A stretch of DNA of 64,000 bases from the NCBI RefSeq assembly GCF_947500835.1, contig NZ_CANMTQ010000001.1:1-64000 (forward strand), in the 5' to 3' direction. Positions 56,768 to 64,000 of this stretch are shown one piece after another. Source of the DNA: an uncultured Halomonas sp. Lineage in GTDB: Bacteria; Pseudomonadota; Gammaproteobacteria; Pseudomonadales; Halomonadaceae. A program made the translations under genes and the position numbers. Below the pieces are notes generated by a model that ran no database searches, was not told the DNA's origin, and saw nothing but the letters and a program-made list of their open reading frames with translations. Position 1 is the stretch's first letter. Each line of letters opens with the position of its first letter.

Positions 56768-56805
56768 TAAAAAAACGCGGCCTCAAAAGAGACCGCGTTA
56801 GTTTT
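56768..56805. terminator. Bidirectional terminator between trmJ and rpsA
   Basis: AACGCGG (56774-56780) pairs with CCGCGTT (56793-56799), extended by CTC/GAG. Plus-strand GTTTTTC and minus-strand TTTTTTT flank it, so it serves both converging genes. Confidence 0.85.
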
Positions 56806-56867
56806 TCAGTATTTCTACGCCTTTCTAATCTTTCGTACTAGCTCGTAGAATCACTGGGACGAAAAAA

Positions 56868-58547
56868 TCAGTCCTGGCCCATCTGCTGCTTGATCAGATC
56901 GCCGATGGTAGTCGGACCACCACTTTCGGCTTCCTGCTCGCGCGGCTTGCCCGCTGAACGACGAGTATCGGCTGCTTGGTCTTTCGCCTTGATCGAGAGC
57001 GTAATACCGCGATTCTTGCGATCTACACCGACGATACGAGCTTCGACACTGTCGCCTTCACTCAGCACGTTGCGCGCGTCTTCGACGCGATCAGCACTGA
57101 TCTCGGAGGCCTTGAGCACTGCCACTACATCCGTTGCAAGCTCGACGTGGGCTTCCTTGGCATCGATCTCGACGACACGACCGGTGACGATGGCGCCCTT
57201 GTCATTGACCGCCAGGAACTCAGAGACCGGATCGCTCTCGAGCTGCTTGATGCCTAGAGAGATGCGCTCGCGCTCGGGATCGATGGACAGGATGACGGCT
57301 TCTGCCTCATCGCCCTTCTTGAACTGACGTACCGCTTCTTCGCCGGTTTCAGACCAAGAGATATCGGACAGATGAACCAGACCATCGATACCGCCTTCCA
57401 AGCCGATGAAGATACCGAAATCGGTAATCGACTTGATGGTACCGGAGACACGGTCGCCCTTGTTGTAACGGCCACTGAAGTCTTCCCAGGGATTGGTGGT
57501 GCACTGCTTGATGCCCAAGGAGATACGACGACGCTCCTCGTCGATATCCAGCACCATGACTCCAACTTCATCCCCCACCTGAACGACCTTGGAGGGATGA
57601 ATGTTCTTGTTGGTCCAGTCCATTTCGGAGACGTGTACCAGACCCTCGACACCCTCTTCCAACTCGGCGAAACAGCCGTAATCGGTCAGGTTCGTGACGC
57701 GGGCATTGACCTTCATGCCTTCCGGGTAGCGATCCTTGATGTTGACCCAGGGATCTTCGCCCAGTTGCTTCAAGCCCAGGGAGACACGATTGCGTTCACG
57801 GTCGAACTTGAGCACCTTGACGTTGATCTCGTCACCCACCGCCACGATTTCACTCGGATGCTTGATGCGCTTCCAGGCCATATCGGTGATGTGCAGCAAA
57901 CCATCGACGCCGCCCAGATCGACGAAGGCGCCGTAATCGGTAAGATTCTTGACGATACCGTTGATCTGCTGACCTTCCTGCAGGGTTGCCAGCAGCGCTT
58001 CCCGCTCGGCGCTGTTTTCTGCTTCAAGCACGGCGCGACGCGAAACCACTACGTTGTTGCGCTTGGGATCGAGCTTGATGACCTTGAAATCCAGTTCTTT
58101 GTTTTCCAGATGCGCGGTGTCGCGTACTGGGCGCACATCCACCAGGGAACCTGGCAGGAAAGCGCGGATGGAGGCGACATCGACGGTAAAACCACCTTTT
58201 ACCTTGCCGTTGATCACACCCTTGACGATTTCATCTTTCTCGAAAGCCGCTTCGAGTTCCTTCCAGGCTTCAGCACGCTTGGCCTTTTCACGGGACAGGC
58301 GGGTTTCACCGAAACCATCTTCAACGGCCTCAAGTGCTACCTTGACTTCGTCGCCGATGCCGATGGTCAACTCGCCGTTGTCGTCCTTGAACTGAGAAGC
58401 AGGAATTTGCCCCTCGGATTTCAGGCCGGCATTGACGGTGATCCAGTCGTTCTCAATATCCACCACGGTGGCCATGACAATGGCACCGGGCTCCATATTG
58501 ATGTCCTGGAGAGATTGTTCAAACAGTTCAGCAAAGCTTTCGCTCAT
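56868..58547 (-). CDS. rpsA: 30S ribosomal protein S1
   Basis: A 559-residue S1 protein with six S1 RNA-binding repeats. Repeats three to six carry signatures such as [49 protein letters not shown] and [25 protein letters not shown]. It starts [20 protein letters not shown], as usual. AGGG precedes the start. It ends the operon-like series from serC. In relatives ihfB follows; here trmJ converges on it. Confidence 0.98.
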   Translation of the reverse strand: MSESFAELFEQSLQDINMEPGAIVMATVVDIENDWITVNAGLKSEGQIPASQFKDDNGELTIGIGDEVKVALEAVEDGFGETRLSREKAKRAEAWKELEAAFEKDEIVKGVINGKVKGGFTVDVASIRAFLPGSLVDVRPVRDTAHLENKELDFKVIKLDPKRNNVVVSRRAVLEAENSAEREALLATLQEGQQINGIVKNLTDYGAFVDLGGVDGLLHITDMAWKRIKHPSEIVAVGDEINVKVLKFDRERNRVSLGLKQLGEDPWVNIKDRYPEGMKVNARVTNLTDYGCFAELEEGVEGLVHVSEMDWTNKNIHPSKVVQVGDEVGVMVLDIDEERRRISLGIKQCTTNPWEDFSGRYNKGDRVSGTIKSITDFGIFIGLEGGIDGLVHLSDISWSETGEEAVRQFKKGDEAEAVILSIDPERERISLGIKQLESDPVSEFLAVNDKGAIVTGRVVEIDAKEAHVELATDVVAVLKASEISADRVEDARNVLSEGDSVEARIVGVDRKNRGITLSIKAKDQAADTRRSAGKPREQEAESGGPTTIGDLIKQQMGQD

Positions 58548-58738
58548 GAGCACCCTACGTAATCAACGTTAATGGCGGTTGTCGCCTTCTCCGCGTCACC
58601 AGCAAACGCGGGCCTAATCTACATATTCCCCGAAGATGTTGGCGCTGGTTCGATCCAAATCGGCTTGCCACACGAAATACCGATTTACATCATGACATCC
58701 TTGCGGGGTCCGGAAGTGTCGTTTGCTTGACAAGGCAT

Positions 58739-59431
58739 TCAAACGGACGGCTTGAGGCCTGATTCGGCCAGCAGCCTCTGAATACGATCCACCACGTCCG
58801 GTATCGACAACTCGGTAGTATCCAACTCAACGGCATCATCCGCCGCCTTGAGGGGGGCTACCGCACGCTGCATATCGCGTGAATCCCGAGCCTGTATCTC
58901 GTTTAAAAGACTCGATAGACTAGCATTCACACCACTTTCCTGCAACTGCAAGTGCCTGCGCCGAGCCCGTTCCTGAGCCGATGCGGTGAGGAAAATCTTG
59001 ATGTTGGCGTGAGGAAAAACAACCGTACCCATATCACGCCCATCAGCAACCAGACCAGGGGGCTTCTGGAAATCCCGCTGCCGAGCCAGCAGCGCATCGC
59101 GTACCCCTTGCAGAACCGCCACTTGCGAGGCACGTTCGCCGACCTCCTCGGTACGAATCGCTCTGCTGACATCCTCACCTTCGAGAATGACGCGAGCCTT
59201 GCCATTCTCAGCAAGAAAGGCCACGTCCAGGGTTTCAGCCAGCCTCGCAAGTGCCTGCTCGTCATCAAGAGCGATGCCATGTCTGCCGGCGGCTTGCGCA
59301 GTCAGGCGATAAAGCGCCCCGGAATCGAGCAGATGCCAACCGAGTCGCTCGGCGATCAAACGGCTCACCGTTCCCTTCCCGGCGCCACCGGGACCATCGA
59401 TGGCCAGCACCGGCTCCATAGGCATCGTCAT
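58739..59431 (-). CDS. cmk: Cytidylate kinase
   Basis: A 230-residue CMP/dCMP kinase. P-loop [14 protein letters not shown] (about 11-24), [10 protein letters not shown] substrate strand, and [20 protein letters not shown] with [13 protein letters not shown] for the lid. ATG overlaps the stop of the tyrA-aroA gene (ATGA). Standard position before rpsA. The ATG at 59431 and another 6 bases on are both possible. Confidence 0.97.
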   Translation of the reverse strand: MTMPMEPVLAIDGPGGAGKGTVSRLIAERLGWHLLDSGALYRLTAQAAGRHGIALDDEQALARLAETLDVAFLAENGKARVILEGEDVSRAIRTEEVGERASQVAVLQGVRDALLARQRDFQKPPGLVADGRDMGTVVFPHANIKIFLTASAQERARRRHLQLQESGVNASLSSLLNEIQARDSRDMQRAVAPLKAADDAVELDTTELSIPDVVDRIQRLLAESGLKPSV

Positions 59432-61692
59432 GTTTGCTCCTCCAGGTTAAGCCCTACACGGCGCGCCAGCTCGACGAAGCCGGGAAACGAGGTTGCTACG
59501 TTGGCACAGTCGTCGATGATGATGTCGTCACTTGCTCGCAGGCTCGCTATGGCAAACGACATGGCTATACGATGATCCCCCAGGCTATCGATATGGCCTC
59601 CGCCATAGCTGGGCCCTTCGGCTTCCTGATCTTCATCGCGACCCGAAATATCGATACCGTCCTCGTAAAGCGTGGCCTTGATCCCCAGGGCGCTCATACC
59701 ATCCGCCATGGCCTGAAGCCGATCGGACTCCTTGACCCGTAGCTCCTCGGCGCCGCGCAGCCGGGTGATGCCCTGAGCATTGGCGGCAGCGATGAACAGC
59801 GCCGGGAACTCATCGATGGCCAGTGGCACCTGAGCCTCTGGAATGTCGATCCCCGTGAGGGGCCGATAGCGAATATGAATATCGGCTACCGGTTCACCCC
59901 CCGCTTCACGTTCGTCGATTAACTCGAGATCTGCTCCCATGGCCTTGAGAATATTGATCACGCCAATGCGCGTCGGATTGATACCGACGTGCTCGAGAGT
60001 GAGATCAGCACCTGGCGTAATGGCTGCGGCGACCAGGAAAAAAGTCGCCGAGGAGATATCCGAAGGCACATCGATAGGGCCGGCGATAAGACGACCCCCG
60101 CCTTCGAGCCAGGCAGTATCGCCTTCACGCTGCACCGGATAGCCGAACCCGTTGAGCATGCGCTCGGTATGGTCCCGGGTCGGGGCCGGCTCGCGTACCC
60201 GGGTCTCGCCCTCGGCATACAGGCCGGCCAACAACAGGCAGGACTTGACCTGTGCGCTGGCCATGGGCATGTCGTAGACGATGCCTTTCAACCGCTGCCC
60301 CCCTCGAATCACAAGCGGCGGACGCTGGTCCTTGGCCGTCTCGATAACCGCGCCCATTTCTCGCAGCGGATCCGCGACTCGGGCCATGGGACGCTTGGTC
60401 AGCGAGGCGTCGCCGGTCAGCTCCGTATCGAAGGCTTGACCGGCCAGAAGCCCGGCGAACAGGCGCATGGCGGTGCCGGCATTGCCTACGTAGAGCGGCC
60501 CTGCGGGTTGCTTCAAACCCTGCATACCGACGCCATGAATAGTTACGCGCCCTTGCTGCGGGCCTTCGATGGCAACGCCCATTTCGCGAAAGGCCTGCAG
60601 CGTCGCAAGACTATCCTCACCTTCGAGAAAGCCCTGTACCTGAGTGACACCTTCCGCCAAGGCGCCGAGCATGATAGCCCGATGGGAGATCGACTTGTCG
60701 CCGGGCACTCGAATCGAGCCGCTGACGCTACCACTTGGGCGGGCACGGTAGCGGACATTACGTGATTCCATCGTCTGATATCTCGTCTTGTTCAATAAGG
60801 TATCGAAATAGTGTCGCGCGTGGCTGGCCCGATCAAGGGTGGCCAGCAAGGCATCCTCATCGCCACTTGCGATGGCCCTTCTCATGCGTGCGATACCGCT
60901 CTCGAAGTCATCCAGCGCCGTCAACAGGGCATCGCGATTGGCACTGAAGATATCCCGCCACATGACCGGGTCGCTGCCGGCGATGCGGGTGAAATCGCGA
61001 AAGCCGCCGGCGGCATAGCGAAAGATCTCCAGCCGGTCGTCCTGCCTTGCCAGGGTGTCGACCAGGGAAAAGGCCAATAGATGTGGCAGGTGGCTGGTGC
61101 GCGCCAGCACCTCGTCGTGACGCTCAACCGTCATTTCCAGCACCTCGGCGCCGCAGGCCGACCACAGCGCCTTTACCCGTCCCAGCGCCTCAGGATGCGT
61201 ATTCGCCTGGGGGGTGAGAATGACCTTATGCTGCCGATACAGAGACGAATCGGAAGCTACCACCCCACTGCGCTCGGAGCCGGCAATCGGATGCCCCAAC
61301 ACCATGTTGGCGGGCACACTCCCAAACACGCGCTCCGCCGCGGCACGAATCGCCAGCTTGGTGCTGCCCACATCGGTCACCACCTGATTCTCGATCAGCG
61401 GCGCCAAGGTACGCAATACGGATTCCATGGCCAGCACCGGCACCGCCAGCAGGATCATCGAGCTACCCGGAACCAGCGGACCAAGCTCGGTGCCGCCGGC
61501 ATCGATCACCCCCATCTCGAGACCTGATGCGATGGCGTCTGCGTCCCGGTCCCAGGCGACGATCTCGCCCTTGAATCCCGCCGCCTTGAGGGCACGCGCC
61601 AGGGAGCCACCAATCAATCCAAGGCCGACGATCAAAAGCCGGGATTCGACGATACCACTTGCATCCTTCGAATCCTGTTGCGACACCGCCAT
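59428..61692 (-). CDS. tyrA-aroA: Bifunctional prephenate dehydrogenase / 3-phosphoshikimate 1-carboxyvinyltransferase
   Basis: A 754-residue fusion. The TyrA part (about 1-300) begins with the NAD motif [18 protein letters not shown] and has [14 protein letters not shown] for substrate binding. The AroA/EPSP synthase part follows (about 315-750), with [31 protein letters not shown] and [15 protein letters not shown], then RVKESDRL and [11 protein letters not shown]. Fusions of TyrA with AroA are known in Pseudomonas and relatives. It joins the shikimate pathway to tyrosine formation in the cytoplasm. ATG at 61692 is 1 base from the pheA stop. Confidence 0.95.
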   Translation of the reverse strand: MAVSQQDSKDASGIVESRLLIVGLGLIGGSLARALKAAGFKGEIVAWDRDADAIASGLEMGVIDAGGTELGPLVPGSSMILLAVPVLAMESVLRTLAPLIENQVVTDVGSTKLAIRAAAERVFGSVPANMVLGHPIAGSERSGVVASDSSLYRQHKVILTPQANTHPEALGRVKALWSACGAEVLEMTVERHDEVLARTSHLPHLLAFSLVDTLARQDDRLEIFRYAAGGFRDFTRIAGSDPVMWRDIFSANRDALLTALDDFESGIARMRRAIASGDEDALLATLDRASHARHYFDTLLNKTRYQTMESRNVRYRARPSGSVSGSIRVPGDKSISHRAIMLGALAEGVTQVQGFLEGEDSLATLQAFREMGVAIEGPQQGRVTIHGVGMQGLKQPAGPLYVGNAGTAMRLFAGLLAGQAFDTELTGDASLTKRPMARVADPLREMGAVIETAKDQRPPLVIRGGQRLKGIVYDMPMASAQVKSCLLLAGLYAEGETRVREPAPTRDHTERMLNGFGYPVQREGDTAWLEGGGRLIAGPIDVPSDISSATFFLVAAAITPGADLTLEHVGINPTRIGVINILKAMGADLELIDEREAGGEPVADIHIRYRPLTGIDIPEAQVPLAIDEFPALFIAAANAQGITRLRGAEELRVKESDRLQAMADGMSALGIKATLYEDGIDISGRDEDQEAEGPSYGGGHIDSLGDHRIAMSFAIASLRASDDIIIDDCANVATSFPGFVELARRVGLNLEEQT

Positions 61693-61693
61693 G

Positions 61694-62785
61694 CTAGAGC
61701 ACACCCTGAGGATAGGACCCCAGCACCTTCACTTCCGCAGCCCGCAAGCGTATTTCTTCCAGTACCGCCGCCACTTCTGGCTGGTCACGATGCCCTTTCA
61801 AATCGATGAAGAATACGTAGTTCCACACGCCGGAACGGGACGGTCGGGTTTCCAGACGAGTCAGGTCGATCTGGTGACGATGAAAGGGCTCCAGCAGATC
61901 ATGCAGCGCGCCGGGTTGGTTGCGCATCGCCACCACCAAGGAAGTCTTGTCATCGCCGGAGAGCGCGACATCTTGATTGCCGATGATCAGAAAGCGCGTG
62001 GAATTATCCGGGCGATCCTCGATCTTCTCGGCGATTCTCTCGAGCCCATAGAGCTTGCCCGCCATGTCTCCGGCAATGGCGGCACTGTGCCACTCGGTCT
62101 TGATCAGCCGTGCGGCTTCCGCATTGGACGAGACCGGCACCCGCTCCGCATGAGGATAATGCGCATCCAGCCACTTGCGGCATTGGGCGAAAGACTGCGG
62201 GTGCGAGTAGATACGTGAAATCTTGTCCTGGCGCGTGGTACTGGCGACCAATAAATGATGATGAATGCGCAGCACTACCTCGCCACAGATGCGCATCGAG
62301 GAATCCATGAAGGAATCCAGGGTATGGTTGATCACCCCTTCCGTGGAGTTCTCCACCGGCACCACGCCATAGTGGGCAGCACCGGCCTCGACCTCGCGAA
62401 AGACCTCATCGATGGCCGCCATGGGCAGGCTCTTGGCGCTGTCGCCGAAATGCTTGAGGGTGGCCTGCTGGGTGAAGGTGCCTTCCGGCCCCAGATAGGC
62501 CACCTTGATCGGCTGTTCCAGCGCCAGACAGGCAGACATGATTTCGCGAAACAGTCGCGCCATTTCCTCGGAATTCAGCGGCCCCTTGTTGAGCGCCATG
62601 ATACGCCTGAGCACCGTGGCTTCTCGCTCGGGACGATAGAAGGCTGCGCCAGGATCGGAAGCCGTCTTGACCTGGGCAACCTGTTGGGCACAGCTGGCTC
62701 GCTCGCTGATCAGGCGTAGAATCTCACCATCGATCTGATCGATGCGATCACGTAATTCATCGAGGTCGACCGGGGACTCGCTCAT
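61694..62785 (-). CDS. pheA: Chorismate mutase / prephenate dehydratase
   Basis: A 363-residue P-protein for phenylalanine synthesis. An AroQ chorismate mutase domain (about 1-90, DELRDRIDQIDGEILRLISE), a prephenate dehydratase domain (about 95-270, AYLGPEGTFTQQA and VVPVENSTEGVI), and an ACT feedback domain (about 285-360, QPGALHDLLEPFHRHQIDLT then LETRPSRS). It lies 18 bases after serC and is followed directly by tyrA-aroA. The hisC often found between them is absent. Confidence 0.97.
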   Translation of the reverse strand: MSESPVDLDELRDRIDQIDGEILRLISERASCAQQVAQVKTASDPGAAFYRPEREATVLRRIMALNKGPLNSEEMARLFREIMSACLALEQPIKVAYLGPEGTFTQQATLKHFGDSAKSLPMAAIDEVFREVEAGAAHYGVVPVENSTEGVINHTLDSFMDSSMRICGEVVLRIHHHLLVASTTRQDKISRIYSHPQSFAQCRKWLDAHYPHAERVPVSSNAEAARLIKTEWHSAAIAGDMAGKLYGLERIAEKIEDRPDNSTRFLIIGNQDVALSGDDKTSLVVAMRNQPGALHDLLEPFHRHQIDLTRLETRPSRSGVWNYVFFIDLKGHRDQPEVAAVLEEIRLRAAEVKVLGSYPQGVL

Positions 62786-62802
62786 ACCCCTACTCCTTTT
62801 TC

Positions 62803-63897
62803 TTAACCGTGGCGCTGTTCAAAATCGCTCATAAAACCCACCAATGCCTCTACCGCCTCTTCACTCACCGCATTGTAGAGACTGGCTCGCATTCCGCCGA
62901 CGCTACGATGTCCCTTGAGGTTGAGTAGCCCCGCTGCTTTGGCGTCTTCGAGAAAGCGCTCGTTGAGGGATTCATCCGCCAGCACGAAGGGCACATTCAT
63001 ACGCGAACGATTGATCGGCGCGATGGGGTTGCTATAGAAGCCGCTGGCATCAATGGCGCCGTAAAGCCTTGAAGCCTTGCGTTCATTGATGGCTGCCATG
63101 GCGTCGAGACCACCAATGTCGTTTTTCAGCCAGTCGAATACCAAGCCTGCCAGATACCAGGCATAGGTAGGCGGCGTGTTGTACATCGAGCCATTCTCGG
63201 CCATGACCCGATAATTGAACATGGTCGGCGTATCGGGCTTGGCCCGATCGAGTAGATCATCACGCACGACGACCAGGGTCAGTCCTGCCGGGCCAATGTT
63301 TTTCTGAGCGCCGGCGTAGATCACCCCAAAGCGGGAGACATCAAGCGGCGCTGAAAGAATCGATGAGGACATATCGCAGCATAAGGGCACATTCCTTGAG
63401 GACGGGCACTCGGGAATGTAATCGAAGGCGAGACCGCCGATGGTCTCGTTGTCGGTGTAGTGCAGATAGGCCGCGTCGCTGGAAAGCTCGATATCCTGGG
63501 GCCGAGGCACTGCAGTCAGGCCATTGGCCTCGCTGGAGGCCGCCACATGGGCGCCACCCAAGTGTTTGGCCTCAGCAATGGCCTTTTTGCCCCAGATGCC
63601 GGTATACAAATAGTTGGGCGTGCCACCGTTGCCCGGCAGGTTGTAGGGCAGCATGGCAAATTGCGTAGAGGCCCCACCCTGCAAAAACAACACCTTGTAG
63701 TTGTCCGGCACTTGCAGCAGCGCCCGGAAATCAGCCTCGGCGGTTTCGGCAATAGCGACGAACTCCGGGCTGCGATGACTCATTTCCATTACCGAGAGCC
63801 CACGCCCCTGATAATCGAGCAGCTCTTCCCGAGCGCGCTCCAGTACCGGCGTAGGCAAGGCGGCAGGGCCGGCACAGAAATTATGCTTGCGTGTCAT
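62803..63897 (-). CDS. serC: Phosphoserine aminotransferase
   Basis: A 364-residue PLP enzyme for serine and pyridoxine synthesis. FCAGPAALPTPVLERAREEL starts the protein, GGASTQFAMLPYNL binds phosphate, and GAQKNIGPAGLTLV carries the PLP Lys. GHRSVGGMRASLYNAV near the end is conserved. It follows the probable gyrA end across a terminator. Confidence 0.97.
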   Translation of the reverse strand: MTRKHNFCAGPAALPTPVLERAREELLDYQGRGLSVMEMSHRSPEFVAIAETAEADFRALLQVPDNYKVLFLQGGASTQFAMLPYNLPGNGGTPNYLYTGIWGKKAIAEAKHLGGAHVAASSEANGLTAVPRPQDIELSSDAAYLHYTDNETIGGLAFDYIPECPSSRNVPLCCDMSSSILSAPLDVSRFGVIYAGAQKNIGPAGLTLVVVRDDLLDRAKPDTPTMFNYRVMAENGSMYNTPPTYAWYLAGLVFDWLKNDIGGLDAMAAINERKASRLYGAIDASGFYSNPIAPINRSRMNVPFVLADESLNERFLEDAKAAGLLNLKGHRSVGGMRASLYNAVSEEAVEALVGFMSDFEQRHG

Positions 63898-63923
63898 TGT
63901 CAGTTCATCTCGAACATGGGACG

Positions 63924-63956
63924 AAAAAAAGCGACCGCCAATCTAGCGGCGGTCGC
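63924..63956 (-). terminator. Rho-independent terminator upstream of serC
   Basis: GCGACCGC (63931-63938) pairs with GCGGTCGC (63949-63956); on the minus strand seven T residues follow. It ends the gene entering from the right edge. Confidence 0.9.
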
Positions 63957-63962
63957 AATGGT

Positions 63963-64000
63963 TCATTCCTGAGAATCTGGCGTGTCTGGCGTATGTGGTT
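63963..64000 (-). CDS. gyrA: C-terminal end of a protein, probably DNA gyrase subunit A (partial)
   Basis: The minus strand at the right edge reads PHTPDTPDSQE then stop (63963-63965). This acidic, Pro-rich tail fits the variable end of GyrA, and gyrA is the normal neighbour upstream of serC in pseudomonads and relatives. Only 11 residues are visible, so the assignment rests on gene order. The terminator at 63924-63956 follows it. Confidence 0.4.
   Translation of the reverse strand, partial: PHTPDTPDSQE

Noticed and set aside
57372-58562. Open frame of 396 codons on the plus strand across rpsA
   Set aside because: Antisense to ribosomal protein S1 with no ribosome site and no recognisable domain.

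Overview
The window looks like chromosomal DNA of a moderately GC-rich gammaproteobacterium, most consistent with a Halomonas-type organism (Halomonadaceae). The reasons are the gammaproteobacterial gene orders (metG near rsxABCDGE-nth; gacA/uvrY-uvrC-pgsA-tRNAs; gyrA tail-serC-pheA-tyrA/aroA-cmk-rpsA), a TRAP-type uptake cluster, and a fused TyrA-AroA protein. The genus is inferred from gene content and order, not from a database match.

Layout. 0-2.0 kb is an AT-richer accessory patch that reads as the remnant of an integron cassette array on the minus strand. It holds two attC-like imperfect palindromes, orphan cassette-type genes, a truncated TIR-domain gene, a lone GTTATGT core site and a short stretch resembling the start of an integron integrase. 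2.3-5.8 kb carries metG and a CobW/COG0523 GTPase coupled to a small basic peptide. 5.8-14.9 kb is a catabolic island: a TRAP transporter, a ThDP-dependent decarboxylase, an AbgB-like amidohydrolase, a LysR regulator and a YtcJ-like amidohydrolase. 15.0-21.3 kb holds the complete rsxABCDGE electron-transport operon and nth, separated by a MITE-like repeat. 21.4-24.6 kb has a CstA-type transporter, a small protein ending in Cys-Cys and an ArsA-type ATPase. 24.7-26.6 kb contains YdcF, DUF1161 and GST genes.

26.8-33.4 kb is a signalling module resembling the CrbS/CbrA-type acetate or carbon switch: a single-domain response regulator, a membrane sensor-like protein fused to a DnaQ-type exonuclease, a small membrane protein, a sodium/solute symporter fused to a histidine kinase, and a convergent GlnD/DUF294-type nucleotidyltransferase. 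33.4-40.8 kb has hlyU-like, argG, a GGDEF-EAL protein, rnt, grxD, argF and an ABC ATPase. 40.9-44.8 kb has tRNA-Ala, uvrY/gacA, uvrC, pgsA and tRNA-Gly/Cys/Leu, with a tandem duplication of the 3' end of tRNA-Gly. 45-56.8 kb has FUSC, nadB, sdhE-ygfX, ihfB-lapA-lapB, pyrF, comEA-like, an SDR, fxsA, groESL behind a heat-shock promoter, and trmJ. 56.9-64 kb is the minus-strand aromatic amino acid/serine operon running into rpsA, with the probable gyrA tail at the right edge.

The genes most worth a second look are the decayed integron beside metG, the CstA/CC-tail/ArsA trio, the sensor-exonuclease fusion in the kinase cluster, the rtT-like tRNA-Gly repeats, and the separation of ihfB-lapAB from rpsA, which a single inversion would explain.
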